Counted from the stretch's first letter, positions 28,393 through 38,093 are shown. The stretch: DNA of 64,000 nt from Catenovulum adriaticum (GCF_026725475.1 NZ_CP109965.1:2170001-2234000); one strand, 5' to 3'. A program made the numbers and translations. The notes: generated by a model not told the origin, from the letters alone.

Positions 28393-29664
28393 ATGAGCAT
28401 TTTTGAACAAAGAGAATCCGATATTCGTGCATACTGCCGTGTATATCCGGTTGTTTTCGAAACCGCGAATAATGCAAGGCAAACCGATGAGAATGGAAAA
28501 GAGTATATTGACTTTTTTGCTGGTGCTGGTGTTTTAAACTTTGGTCACAACAACCAGCATATGAAAAAAGCCGTTATTGAATATATCGAAAAAAATGGGG
28601 TCACTCATAGCCTAGATATGCACACAAGTGCCAAACGGGACTTTATGCAGCGCTTTGTAGACACCATTTTAGAACCTAGAAACATGCCCCATAAATTACA
28701 ATTTATGGGGCCGACTGGGACAAATGCAGTTGAAGCCGCTTTAAAAATTGCACGCCGAGCAACGGGGCGAACTGAAGTTGTGGCTTTTACTCATGGCTTT
28801 CACGGGATGACATTAGGTGCACTCGCTTGCACTGCTAACCAATATTTTAGGGGCGCCGCAGGCGTTTCGCTTCAACATGTGCGGCATCAACCTTTTGGCT
28901 GCGAAAAGACCTGTGGTGATTGCCATAATGGATGCGGTGTTGCCAGCGTAGATGCTTTAGCTGCTTTATATGAAGATAGCTCAAGTGGTGTTAGTCCACC
29001 GGCTGCGTTTTTAGTAGAAGCGATTCAAGCTGAAGGTGGCGTTAAAGTAGCTAGCAAAGCTTGGTTAGAAGCATTAGGTAAGTTAGCTAAAAAAGTGGGT
29101 GCGTTACTCATTTTAGATGATATTCAAGTTGGCTGTGGCCGCACAGGTTCATTTTTTAGCTTTGACGATATTGATATTGACCCTGATGTAATTTGTTTAG
29201 CCAAAGGCATAGGTGGCATGGGCACGCCAATGGCGCTTAATTTAGTTAAACCTGAAATTGATAAACATTGGTCGCCGGGTGAGCATACTGGCACATTTAG
29301 AGGGCAAAATTTATCCTTTGTTGCAGGTAGTGTAGCGTTAAAGTACTTTGAAAATGACGCTTTAATGCAAGAAGTTAAAGCCAAAACCGAGACAATGCAG
29401 CAGCACATATCGCCTTTAGCTAGCACATTTGATGCAATTGAAATCAGAGGCAAAGGCATGATTATGGGCCTAGATGTGGGAACCGGTGAAACTGCCCGTG
29501 CCATTATCGATAAGTGTTTTGAGCAAGGTCTATTAATTGCCGTGTGTGGTACAGGCGGACGTGTTATTAAATTAATCCCCCCGCTCACGATTCCTGAATC
29601 AGATTTAAAACAAGGGTTAGAAGTTTTAGTTAAAGCAACACAAGATGTGATGGAGGCTTTATGA
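28393..29664 (+). CDS. doeD: Diaminobutyrate aminotransferase DoeD (class III, PLP)
   Basis: Class III PLP transaminase that should convert 2,4-diaminobutyrate to aspartate semialdehyde. The 423-residue protein carries GPTGTNAVEAALKIARRATG, the PLP-site aspartate in LILDDIQVGCGRTG, and the Schiff-base lysine in CLAKGIGGMGTP (K271). An in-frame ATG at 28381 contains the GGAGGT ribosome site itself, so the ATG at 28393 is the likely start. Unusually, residues 170-181 hold four cysteines (C-x3-C-x2-C-x3-C), a cluster I do not associate with EctB. It overlaps doeA by ATGA, indicating coupled translation. Confidence 0.83.
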   Translation: MSIFEQRESDIRAYCRVYPVVFETANNARQTDENGKEYIDFFAGAGVLNFGHNNQHMKKAVIEYIEKNGVTHSLDMHTSAKRDFMQRFVDTILEPRNMPHKLQFMGPTGTNAVEAALKIARRATGRTEVVAFTHGFHGMTLGALACTANQYFRGAAGVSLQHVRHQPFGCEKTCGDCHNGCGVASVDALAALYEDSSSGVSPPAAFLVEAIQAEGGVKVASKAWLEALGKLAKKVGALLILDDIQVGCGRTGSFFSFDDIDIDPDVICLAKGIGGMGTPMALNLVKPEIDKHWSPGEHTGTFRGQNLSFVAGSVALKYFENDALMQEVKAKTETMQQHISPLASTFDAIEIRGKGMIMGLDVGTGETARAIIDKCFEQGLLIAVCGTGGRVIKLIPPLTIPESDLKQGLEVLVKATQDVMEAL

Positions 29665-30917
29665 AACAACGCGACGATATGACTTTTAGCTTCGACGAAT
29701 ATGAACGCCGAATTAGTGAACTAAGAACGCGCATCGCACAACGTAATTTAGATGCGGTGGTAATCAGTGATCCTGAAAATATTATGTATTTAACGGATTA
29801 TCAGACAACTGGCTATTCTTTTTTTCAGGCCCTAGTTGTGCCGTTAGAAGATGAACCTTTTATGATCACTCGAGCAATGGAAGAATCGAACGTTATTGCT
29901 CGAACCTGGGTTGAAAAAACGCGCCCTTATCCTGACACTGGCGATGCTATTCAAATGCTCGTGGATGCCCTAAAAGAGTTTGGGTTGTCGAAAAAACGCA
30001 TTGGTTATGAACGCAATAGCTATTTTTTCCCGGCTTACCACCAAGACTGTATCCACACGACTTTAAATGAAGGCAAATTATTAGATTGCTTTGGTATTGT
30101 AGAGCAAGGCCGAATTAAAAAATCTCCTGCAGAAATTGAGCTGATGCGTAAAGCCGCACAAGCGACTGAAGCTGGAATGCAAGCCGGTATTGAAGCTGCA
30201 CAAGTAGGTGTTACCGAAAATGAAATAGGTGCAGCCATTAGCAGTGCTATGTTTAGCGCTGGCGGTGAGCCCCCTGCTGTTATGCCTTATGTCACATCGG
30301 GTCCTCGCAGCATGATTGGTCACGCTACTTGGGAAGGTAGAACGGTTCAAGAAAATGAACATGTCTTTTTAGAAGTTGGTGGCTGTTACCGCCGCTACCA
30401 CACTGCCATGATGCGTACCATTGTCATGGGTAAATTGACAGACTCTATGTATAAAGCTCAAGAAAGAATGAAGCTGGCTCTGCACTCTGTCAAAAATTAT
30501 GTGCAGCCTGGCATGACAGTCTCTGATGTAGATAATTTAGTGCGCAATATTATTTCTGAAAATGATGTCGGTGCGAGACTGATTACCCGTTCAGGTTATT
30601 CGATTGGGATCGCATTTCCGCCGAGTTGGGATGAAGGCTATATTATTAGTCTAAAACAAGGTGAATCTGCATTCTTAGAAGAAGGCATGACATTTCATAT
30701 TATCCCTTGGATGTGGGGAGTTGATGGTAACAAAACCTGTGGCATCTCAGACACCATTTATGTAACGGATAAAGGCTGCGAATCTTTCTTTTCATTGCCT
30801 GAAGATTTTTCAGTAAAAAGCAATGAAAAAGTCAAACCAACGAAAGATAAAAACAGTTCTAGCAATAAAGCTGATAATAAAAAATCAGCTAAATTAGTTG
30901 AGGTAAATAGTAAATAG
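29661..30917 (+). CDS. doeA: Ectoine hydrolase DoeA
   Basis: Opens the ring of ectoine to N-acetyl-diaminobutyrate. The 418-residue protein has the creatinase/prolidase architecture: an N-terminal domain (about 10-150) and an M24 pita-bread domain (about 155-385). The metal-binding aspartates of true M24 peptidases are replaced (E238 and A249 in FLEVGG...YHTAMMRT), as in non-peptidase creatinase-like members. After the domain comes a lysine/asparagine-rich tail of about 35 residues (KVKPTKDKNSSSNKADNKK). The start overlaps the doeD stop and has a GGAGG site. The operon context (deacetylase, transaminase, semialdehyde dehydrogenase) supports ectoine rather than peptide or creatine as substrate. 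Confidence 0.83.
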   Translation: MKQRDDMTFSFDEYERRISELRTRIAQRNLDAVVISDPENIMYLTDYQTTGYSFFQALVVPLEDEPFMITRAMEESNVIARTWVEKTRPYPDTGDAIQMLVDALKEFGLSKKRIGYERNSYFFPAYHQDCIHTTLNEGKLLDCFGIVEQGRIKKSPAEIELMRKAAQATEAGMQAGIEAAQVGVTENEIGAAISSAMFSAGGEPPAVMPYVTSGPRSMIGHATWEGRTVQENEHVFLEVGGCYRRYHTAMMRTIVMGKLTDSMYKAQERMKLALHSVKNYVQPGMTVSDVDNLVRNIISENDVGARLITRSGYSIGIAFPPSWDEGYIISLKQGESAFLEEGMTFHIIPWMWGVDGNKTCGISDTIYVTDKGCESFFSLPEDFSVKSNEKVKPTKDKNSSSNKADNKKSAKLVEVNSK

Positions 30918-31003
30918 GCGACCTCATTTAAACTCAAATTTAATGATGAAATAGCCTGTGCTATTCGCCAACCCGAAAAATAATCAAGTCATTTAAAATA
31001 TCA

Positions 31004-31031
31004 TATCTCAGAGTTTATTCACTCTGAGATA
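31004..31031 (+). promoter_or_regulatory. Stem-loop before doeC
   Basis: A perfect 11-bp stem, TATCTCAGAGT with ACTCTGAGATA, and a 6-base loop lie 20 bases before the doeC start. No T-run follows, so it looks like an mRNA-stabilising, processing or operator element rather than a simple terminator. Confidence 0.6.
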
Positions 31032-31050
31032 AATTCGTTTAGAGGTGATT

Positions 31051-32412
31051 ATGTTAACTGCAACCAATCCTTTTACCGCACAAAAAATAGCAGACTATCC
31101 CGCATTAAACGCTCACCAAATAAGCGATTGTATTGGGAAAGCCGTTACTGCATTTGATAAGTGGCAACAAACATCGATTGAAGAAAGATCTAGCGTATTA
31201 AATCAAATTGCGATCCAGCTCAGAGAGCATAAAAGCAAGTTAGCAAAATTAATGGCTGAAGAAATGGGCAAACCAATTAAAGAAGGTTTAGCCGAAGTAG
31301 AAAAGTCAGCTTGGTGTGCTGAGCATTACGCCCAAAACGCAAAAGCCTATTTAACAGAAGAAGTGATAGCCTCCGATGCGTCCAAAAGTTACGTTACTTT
31401 TCAGCCTCTTGGCACCTTACTTGGTATTTTACCTTGGAATGCCCCCCTTTGGATTGCATTTAGATATTTAGCGCCAGCTTTAATGGCTGGTAATACATGT
31501 GTGATGAAACATGACCCTAATGTACCTGGATGTGCTCAAGCGTTAGTTGATGTATTTACCAAAGCAGGCGCACCTGCAAATATAATGGTCAACTTACCGG
31601 TTAAAACCTCGGATGTAGAAGTTGCCATGCGCGATCCTAGAATTGCCGGCATTTCTTTTACTGGCTCAAGCGCGGCTGGTAAAAAAGTAGCCTCTGTGGC
31701 GGCCTCAGAACTAAAGCCAGCAGTATTAGAGTTAGGCGGCTCTGATCCTTGCATTATATTAGCCGATGCAGATTTAGAGCAAGCGAGCAGTACAGCTGTG
31801 CTGTCTCGTATCATTAACGCGGGTCAATCTTGCATTGCAGCAAAGCGTATTATTGTTCAAGCTTCAGTTTATAACGAGTTTGTTGAATTAGCCAAAAGCA
31901 AGCTTGAAGCATTAAAGTTAGGCGACCCGCTAGATGAATCAACCCAAATCGGCCCATTAGCGAGACAAGACTTACAACAAAATTTACATCAACAAGTATC
32001 ACAAAGTATTCAAGCTGGCGCTACCTGCTTGTTAGGCGGTGAATTACCTGATACCCAAGGTTATTTTTACCCTGTCACTTTATTAACCGATGTAACCCCC
32101 AAAATGGCCGTTTTTAATGAAGAAACCTTTGGGCCTGTTATGGCAATTATTAAAGCTGACGATAGCGCCCATGCACTCGAGCTGGCCAATCGAACTGAAT
32201 ATGGTTTAGGTGCTGCGATTTGGAGTAAAGATGATGCCAGTGCCGAGAAGCTGGCCTTGCAAATTAACTCAGGTCAAGTAGCCATTAATGGCATTGTAAA
32301 AACCGACCCTAGATTACCCAGCGGCGGAATTAAAAAATCAGGTTACGGTCGAGAGTTAGGTCCGCATGGCATAAAAGAATTTGTAAATGCCAAACAAGTG
32401 TGGATTAAATAA
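31051..32412 (+). CDS. doeC: Semialdehyde dehydrogenase DoeC (ectoine degradation)
   Basis: A 453-residue aldehyde dehydrogenase of the succinate-semialdehyde type. The cofactor-binding and catalytic motifs are present: GILPWNAPLW, SFTGSSAAGKK, the general base in LELGGSDPC (E227) and the nucleophile in NAGQSCIAAKR (C261). As the last gene of the cluster it should oxidise aspartate semialdehyde to aspartate, feeding ectoine carbon and nitrogen into central metabolism. Succinate semialdehyde is the alternative substrate. An in-frame GTG at 31045 lies within the AGAGGTG ribosome site, so the ATG at 31051 is preferred. A 133-base gap with a hairpin separates it from doeA. Confidence 0.82.
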   Translation: MLTATNPFTAQKIADYPALNAHQISDCIGKAVTAFDKWQQTSIEERSSVLNQIAIQLREHKSKLAKLMAEEMGKPIKEGLAEVEKSAWCAEHYAQNAKAYLTEEVIASDASKSYVTFQPLGTLLGILPWNAPLWIAFRYLAPALMAGNTCVMKHDPNVPGCAQALVDVFTKAGAPANIMVNLPVKTSDVEVAMRDPRIAGISFTGSSAAGKKVASVAASELKPAVLELGGSDPCIILADADLEQASSTAVLSRIINAGQSCIAAKRIIVQASVYNEFVELAKSKLEALKLGDPLDESTQIGPLARQDLQQNLHQQVSQSIQAGATCLLGGELPDTQGYFYPVTLLTDVTPKMAVFNEETFGPVMAIIKADDSAHALELANRTEYGLGAAIWSKDDASAEKLALQINSGQVAINGIVKTDPRLPSGGIKKSGYGRELGPHGIKEFVNAKQVWIK

Positions 32413-32446
32413 ATCGCAATATAATTAACGAAAAGTATAATCAACG

Positions 32447-32478
32447 AAAAGTGGATAAAGGCTATCCACTTTTTCTTT
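32447..32478. terminator. Bidirectional terminator between doeC and flgL
   Basis: AAAAGTGGATA (32447-32457) pairs with TATCCACTTTT (32463-32473), followed by TCTTTTT. It serves convergent doeC and flgL. Confidence 0.88.
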
Positions 32479-32488
32479 TTAAGATAAA

Positions 32489-33709
32489 TTATAAATAATT
32501 AAACAACGAAAGTCCGGATAAACGAGTAAATGTTTGGCTCGATACCTGAAAGGCTACTTCTTGTTTTTGTAATTCAGTTATGGCTTCAGCTAAATCAACT
32601 TCTGATACATTGGCTTTTGCTTCTCGGATATTAATATCCTGATCGGCATTCGATAACGCAACCGAATCTAATACGTTAACCTTACCCCCAATTTCTGACC
32701 GGGCTTCGCCCAAATTCTGTTGGGCTTGAGAGATAGAGAATAACGTGTTTTGGATTTTATCTGAATAACTGTCATTTAAATTTTCACTGCTTTGAATCAC
32801 ACTGACTAATTCATCTAAAGCATTTAAAATATTCTTTTTGTTTGGCGGGTCCAAACTAAAATCTATACTGTCACCAGCATTACCCTCTACTTTAAACTCT
32901 AAACCTTTAAATTCAATAGGCTCACCCTGAGTATAATCACCAGAATCTAAAACATTGCCGGCGTTATCTTCAACCTGATAAGTGCCCGCCCCCAATACAA
33001 GACTATAGTCATTAGAGCCTGCTGGATTAGGCGGAACTTGAACATAATTTTGGGTATGAAACTTATCAAAGCTGTCACCACTAATGAGTCTATATTCACC
33101 GGTTGCAGTTGAGGTACTATTAATAGTCACAGAGCTGCGCGCGTCTGTATTTTCAAAAATAGCTAAACCTGAACCGGGTATACCCGTATCCATTTTAAGT
33201 GTTTCAGACACCTGAATTTGTTTTATATTTTCATCCCCTTGATAAACAAATTCTCCCGCTGAGTTTTTTACAAATGGTGGCTGATCTGATTTAGCGCCAG
33301 CAAAAATATACTCGCCTTGTGCGTTTTTGGTGTTCATTAAATCAAAAACTTCGTCTTTGATTAGGCTTATCTCCGCAGCTATCGCTTTTCTATCTTCAAA
33401 ACTATAAGCTCCATTGCCTGCCTGAATCGTTAAACTATTGGCTTTAGTCAGCGAGTCGTTAATGTTAGTCATTATCGTTTCTTGCTCGGCTAAACTGCTT
33501 TTAACACTCAGGTTATTCTTTTTAAACTGTTCTAAACGCGCAAGATCTTCATCAAACCGCACAACCTTAGTGGCGCCTGTTGGATCATCTGATGGTTTTA
33601 AAATATTAGTTTGTTCATTCAGTACATCATTTGCTCTAACCAAACGCTTTTGTGACTCTAAAATACCGTCTAAATTTCGGTTATAAATCATATTTGTGGT
33701 TAAACGCAT
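32489..33709 (-). CDS. flgL: Flagellar hook-associated protein 3, FlgL
   Basis: Hook-filament junction protein, 406 residues, secreted by the flagellar type III system. The N-terminal flagellin-like helices (MRLTTNMIYNRNLDGILESQ) and C-terminal helix (VAFQVSSQTFTRLSGLSLF) are the conserved polymerisation regions; the middle (about 150-300) is variable. The start follows the flgK stop by two bases (TAATCATG), and its ribosome site GAGGA is inside the end of flgK. It is the last gene of the flgKL unit. Confidence 0.95.
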   Translation of the reverse strand: MRLTTNMIYNRNLDGILESQKRLVRANDVLNEQTNILKPSDDPTGATKVVRFDEDLARLEQFKKNNLSVKSSLAEQETIMTNINDSLTKANSLTIQAGNGAYSFEDRKAIAAEISLIKDEVFDLMNTKNAQGEYIFAGAKSDQPPFVKNSAGEFVYQGDENIKQIQVSETLKMDTGIPGSGLAIFENTDARSSVTINSTSTATGEYRLISGDSFDKFHTQNYVQVPPNPAGSNDYSLVLGAGTYQVEDNAGNVLDSGDYTQGEPIEFKGLEFKVEGNAGDSIDFSLDPPNKKNILNALDELVSVIQSSENLNDSYSDKIQNTLFSISQAQQNLGEARSEIGGKVNVLDSVALSNADQDINIREAKANVSEVDLAEAITELQKQEVAFQVSSQTFTRLSGLSLFNYL

Positions 33710-33711
33710 GA

Positions 33712-35760
33712 TTAAGTCCTCACAGCTGCTAGCAGCGAATCAAAAATAGTTTGAGCAACGGTAATAATTCTGGCTGATGCATTATAAGCTTGTTCAAACT
33801 TAATTAAATCTGCAGCTTCTTCATCTAGATTAACCCCGGCTACATTTTGTACTCTAGCTTCAGATTGCGACAACAAACTTTCGCTAGCTGCTAAATCTAC
33901 GTTAGCACGATTTGCGGTATCGCCAACAAAGCCAATTAAATTAGAATAAGCTTGATTAAAGGTGAGGGTATTTTGCTCAGAGCCACTTACATTACGGCGC
34001 ATCGTATCACTCGATTGTAAATCGGTCAGTTGCTGCGCATTAAAGTTATCATCTAAGCTATCTGAGTTATAGGCTAAGTTAAATTCATCACCCGGTTCTG
34101 GCTTACCCGAGACACTAATTTCATATCCAGGATAGTTTTCACCATGTGAGCCGGCTGGCCATGTACCTGCATCACGCAGTTGCTGCATAATATTATTGCC
34201 GTCAGTTACCGTGCCTATCACTGCACCTGTACTGTCTTGTACTTCATATTCTTCTGCAAGGGTGTAAACTACTTTTGCAGGCGCGTCAGCATCTAAGTTA
34301 CCAGCGCCGTCAAAAGCTGACATATTAAGCGGCGTATTTGAGCTATCAGTAGAGCTCACGCTAGTCAATTTAGCGTCACCTGAACCCAAGTTAGCAATGG
34401 GGTTTTCAACCGTAATAGGCGCAGCCAACGCTAATTGTTCAGGCCGGTTGATATTTAAATCAATTTGCACACCCGCTAATCGAGTTGGGCGAACTAAAAA
34501 TTTATCGCCTTGCGCAAATGCACCATCCGCTTCAAATCTTAATTCTAAACCATCGGGTAAACCTTGGGCGCTGGCTTGAGTATCCGTCGTATTGGCCGGT
34601 ATGGTGAAAGGTCCACTAGTGTTTCCTACGGCATCTCCGCCTTGATACGCTTGCACGGTATACTCTGTTGCACTGGTAAAGGTGAGTTCATAATCAAAGT
34701 TAGTAACGCTACCACCTTTGCCGTCTTCAATACCGACTTCGATAAAATGGTTGCTGCTAGAGTTATCATCAAAACCGAGTGCTTTAGTGGTAGGTATGTT
34801 AAAAACATCCTCTCCTAAATCTCCGTCCAGTGTTACACCTTTTTTATTTTGCTCATTCATCGCATCGGCGTAAGCAATCGCTAATTGACCTAATGAGTTA
34901 ACAGATTCATCCAATACCGTTTTGCGGTATTCAATTAAGCCCCCTATCTCACCGCCTAAATCATTAGTATTAAAACTTCGGTTGGCTGAACCGTTGCTGG
35001 CTGAAATTTCAATTTGAGTTCTGGTTGGATCAGGATCACCATTTACTGCTTTAAATTGAAAGTAATGTCCATTCGTGACTAAAGGTTGACCATTTTGTGT
35101 ATTCAATAAAATAGCCCCACTATTATCTTCAAGCGGCTGTAAATTTAGTTTCTCGGCTAATTTTTTTACTATTTCATCTCGCTCATCTAATAGTTCTGGC
35201 GAGGCTTGTCCATTCACTTCCGTTTTTTTAGAAGTCACTACACTCTGATTAATATCATGCAATGACTTTATCAATGAATTGGTTTCATTTAACTGCAATT
35301 TTAGCTCATCGTTGATAACGTTTTCTTGCTCTAGAACACGATCAGATAAACTTTGCATTCTGTCGACTAAAGCTTGTGAGTCTGATATTACAAGTTGCCT
35401 TGGCGTTAATGAAGTTGGATCATCACTAGCTTCGTGTAAGCGTGAAAAAATGCTGTCTAACCCTTTGGCGATACTGGTTGAGTCATCAGAAAATAAGGTA
35501 TCTAACACCGCGGTATTATCTGACAAAGCTTTTAAACGTGAATGTTCAGAGGTATCTCGTCGGAATTGATCAATCGCAAACTGATCAAATAATCGAGTCA
35601 CTTGTGGGCGACCAACCCCCCACTCAACATAGCTCGAATACTCAGTGCGTTGACGCGAGTAGCCTGGGGTATTTAAATTTGCGATGTTATTACTGGTTGT
35701 CGCTAACTGGTTTTGATTACCTAATAACGATGAACTACCAATCTGTAATAGAGAACTCAT
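33712..35760 (-). CDS. flgK: Flagellar hook-associated protein 1, FlgK
   Basis: First junction protein between hook and filament. At 682 residues it is longer than E. coli FlgK (about 547); the extra length lies in the variable middle (about 330-560). The conserved ends are clear: MSSLLQIGSSSLLGNQNQLA with NNIANLNTPGYSRQ at the N-terminus, and EEAADLIKFEQAYNASARII at the C-terminus. A sigma-28 type promoter overlaps the end of flgJ, so flgKL can be made separately from the hook-basal body genes. The 5' leader is about 140 bases. Confidence 0.95.
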   Translation of the reverse strand: MSSLLQIGSSSLLGNQNQLATTSNNIANLNTPGYSRQRTEYSSYVEWGVGRPQVTRLFDQFAIDQFRRDTSEHSRLKALSDNTAVLDTLFSDDSTSIAKGLDSIFSRLHEASDDPTSLTPRQLVISDSQALVDRMQSLSDRVLEQENVINDELKLQLNETNSLIKSLHDINQSVVTSKKTEVNGQASPELLDERDEIVKKLAEKLNLQPLEDNSGAILLNTQNGQPLVTNGHYFQFKAVNGDPDPTRTQIEISASNGSANRSFNTNDLGGEIGGLIEYRKTVLDESVNSLGQLAIAYADAMNEQNKKGVTLDGDLGEDVFNIPTTKALGFDDNSSSNHFIEVGIEDGKGGSVTNFDYELTFTSATEYTVQAYQGGDAVGNTSGPFTIPANTTDTQASAQGLPDGLELRFEADGAFAQGDKFLVRPTRLAGVQIDLNINRPEQLALAAPITVENPIANLGSGDAKLTSVSSTDSSNTPLNMSAFDGAGNLDADAPAKVVYTLAEEYEVQDSTGAVIGTVTDGNNIMQQLRDAGTWPAGSHGENYPGYEISVSGKPEPGDEFNLAYNSDSLDDNFNAQQLTDLQSSDTMRRNVSGSEQNTLTFNQAYSNLIGFVGDTANRANVDLAASESLLSQSEARVQNVAGVNLDEEAADLIKFEQAYNASARIITVAQTIFDSLLAAVRT

Positions 35761-35902
35761 AGGTCGTACCTAAAATTAAATAACTCAAATGTGAGTCGAT
35801 TTAGATGATTAATACAAATTTAATGTGCTAAAGCTTGAATAAAATATGACCCTAAACACGATAAAAGTATAGCCACAGTCATACTTTTAAGCTGTATTTA
35901 AA

Positions 35903-35928
35903 TATCGGCTCGTTATCTTAAAACTTTA
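35903..35928 (-). promoter_or_regulatory. Sigma-28 (FliA) promoter of flgKL
   Basis: On the minus strand TAAAGTTT-N11-GCCGATA matches the FliA consensus with exact spacing (TAAA-N15-GCCGATA). The -35 is built from the last codons of flgJ, and the -10 is at 35909-35903. Confidence 0.82.
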
Positions 35929-36964
35929 GCACAGATGATGATTTAAAAACGGAATCTTTTAATATGGCTTGTATTTTTGACGCATAATTAGGATCGGTTG
36001 CATACCCTGCGTTTTGCAGCTCGGTAAAGTAAGCATTAGAATCGTTAGCAACGGAGACAGCTTCGCTATATCTAGGGTTAGTTTGAATAAATTGGGTATA
36101 GTCATCTAGTGCCTGATGAACGTTATCATAAGATCTAAAATGAGCTTTTTCCTGAACTGCTACCCCATTTCGGTGTTCAAGCGTATTAACGTAGGCCTTA
36201 TCACCTTGCCAACGATTATCCGCTTTAATACCAAAAAAATTCAATGCATTACTGCCATCTGAATTTTGGATCATTTTTTGCCCCCAGCCTGTCTCTAGCG
36301 CAGCTTGAGCTATCATAGCTTGAGGCTCTATACCAATTTTGTGCGCTACTTTTTCAGCAATCGGCATCAATTTATCAACAAAATCTTGCTTTGATTCAAA
36401 ACTTAATAGCTTGTTCGAATTAATCGCACTAGCTTGCTGAATTGGCTCATTTGCAAGCGGTTGATTGGGTTGAAGATGCTGATAACGCGCTAATTGCTCA
36501 GCCTGAACTAAATTAGCCATCTGCATTGAGTCATCTAACGACTTATCAAACTCGCTATCTGTTTGACGCAATTGCTGAGCATATTTAGGGCTGTGTAATG
36601 CTTGCTGTAAACCGGCATCCGGCCTTAAGCTTTGCGCACTTTGAAAATTGTCAGGATTAGGATCGAGTTGTTGCACAATTAAATCAGCCAAACCTAAGGC
36701 ACCTGTTTGAGATAAATCCATCGCCATTTGGTCATCATGCATATCTCGATAAAATTTTGTGGTTTGGCTATTAAAAGGGCTATCTTTATCGGCTAAAACC
36801 TCTTCAGCCTGACGCATGCTTTTGAGCATCATCTTCATAAAAATAGATTCAAAATGCTCGGCGGCTTTGCGCAGCGCTTGCTTATCGTTTTTAAGCCCGC
36901 CTTGACGTAGCTCATCTAAGCCAGAAAAGTCGTTATATAGTTGTGATTGCTCTAATTTGTCCAT
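35918..36964 (-). CDS. flgJ: Peptidoglycan hydrolase and rod-capping protein FlgJ
   Basis: A 348-residue two-domain protein. Residues about 20-100 form the rod-binding/capping domain (AEHFESIFMKMMLKSMR). Residues about 190-340 form a GH73 glucosaminidase that opens the cell wall for the rod, with the catalytic glutamate E224 in AQAALETGWGQ and the NFFGIKA motif. A Gln-rich linker joins them. It is the last gene of flgFGHIJ, 8 bases after flgI. Its terminal codons double as the -35 box of the flgK promoter. Confidence 0.95.
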   Translation of the reverse strand: MDKLEQSQLYNDFSGLDELRQGGLKNDKQALRKAAEHFESIFMKMMLKSMRQAEEVLADKDSPFNSQTTKFYRDMHDDQMAMDLSQTGALGLADLIVQQLDPNPDNFQSAQSLRPDAGLQQALHSPKYAQQLRQTDSEFDKSLDDSMQMANLVQAEQLARYQHLQPNQPLANEPIQQASAINSNKLLSFESKQDFVDKLMPIAEKVAHKIGIEPQAMIAQAALETGWGQKMIQNSDGSNALNFFGIKADNRWQGDKAYVNTLEHRNGVAVQEKAHFRSYDNVHQALDDYTQFIQTNPRYSEAVSVANDSNAYFTELQNAGYATDPNYASKIQAILKDSVFKSSSVLKF

Positions 36965-36972
36965 TGCAAACC

Positions 36973-38085
36973 CTAAATAATCACTAACTCGCCTTGCAAA
37001 GCACCTGCTTCTTTTAAGGCTTCTAAAATGGCCATTAAATCTCCTGGCGCTGCGCCTATTTCGTTCATAGCGCGAACCAATTCATCTAAACTAGCCCCCG
37101 TATCCAGTACAAACATCCGAGTATCGTCCTGGGCAACATCAATCACAGATTGAGTTGTGACCACAGTTTCACCGTCGCCAAAGGCGTTAGGTTGATTCAC
37201 TTGCTGGTTTTCAGCAATGGTTACCGTTAAACCGCCGTGAGTAATTGCGGTTGGCGCTAAACGCACATCTTGACCTATCACTATGGTGCCTGTACGAGAA
37301 TTAACAATGACTTTTGCGGGCGCATCGGCCGGATTAAACTGTAAATTTTCTAAGGTTGAGATATAAGAAACACGTTGACCAATATCACGCGGTGCCATCA
37401 CTTGTACTGAGGTTGCATCAACCGCTGTGGCTGTATTTGGCCCTACTAATTGATTTATCACATCAGCCATTCGCTTGGCGGTGGTAAAATCAGGCCGGTG
37501 CAGGTTATAAACCAAATGGTCGCCATTGCCTAAAGCCGTTTTTACCTCTCGTTCAACCAAAGCGCCATTAGCAATACGACCAACGGTTGGCGTATTAACT
37601 AATACACGCGAGCCATCTCCACCTTGTATGCCAAAACCACCAACCACTAAGCTACCTTGTGCGACAGCATAAACTTGGCCATCGATCCCCTTTAAGAAGG
37701 TTTGTAATAACGTACCGCCATTTAAACTACCGGCACTGCCGATAGAAGACACGGTAACATCTATGGTTTGGCCTGGTTTGGTAAAAGGTGGTAATGTTGC
37801 GCTAACCGCAACTGCAGCCACATTTTTAATTTTGGGTTTAACATCAGATGGCATGCTAATACCAAAATTATTAAGCATGGTTTTAAAGCTTTGTTCTGTA
37901 AAAGGACTTTGCTCGCCCGTGCCAGGTAAACCAACCACTAGGCCATAGCCCACTAATTGGTTATTTCTAATACCTTGGATACTGGCTAAATCTTTTATGC
38001 GTTGTGCTATTGCTTGATTGCTTACTATTAATAAACTTAAACTGGCTAACCAAAGCATTTTTTTATATAGAGATTTCATCGTCAT
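36973..38085 (-). CDS. flgI: Flagellar P-ring protein FlgI
   Basis: Forms the periplasmic P-ring around the rod. The 370-residue precursor has a signal peptide ending IVSNQAIAQ, then the conserved [30 protein letters not shown] and the C-terminal [20 protein letters not shown]. An upstream in-frame extension to 38136 is not needed: an AGAGG site precedes the ATG at 38085. Another ATG at 38079 (MKSLYKK) is equally possible. It overlaps no neighbour and follows flgH closely. Confidence 0.95.
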   Translation of the reverse strand: MTMKSLYKKMLWLASLSLLIVSNQAIAQRIKDLASIQGIRNNQLVGYGLVVGLPGTGEQSPFTEQSFKTMLNNFGISMPSDVKPKIKNVAAVAVSATLPPFTKPGQTIDVTVSSIGSAGSLNGGTLLQTFLKGIDGQVYAVAQGSLVVGGFGIQGGDGSRVLVNTPTVGRIANGALVEREVKTALGNGDHLVYNLHRPDFTTAKRMADVINQLVGPNTATAVDATSVQVMAPRDIGQRVSYISTLENLQFNPADAPAKVIVNSRTGTIVIGQDVRLAPTAITHGGLTVTIAENQQVNQPNAFGDGETVVTTQSVIDVAQDDTRMFVLDTGASLDELVRAMNEIGAAPGDLMAILEALKEAGALQGELVII

Positions 38086-38093
38086 CCCGCCTC

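Noticed and set aside
30081..30362. Antisense frame within doeA, and similar frames inside other genes
   Set aside because: They follow from codon bias of the real gene on the other strand and have no start signals or family matches.
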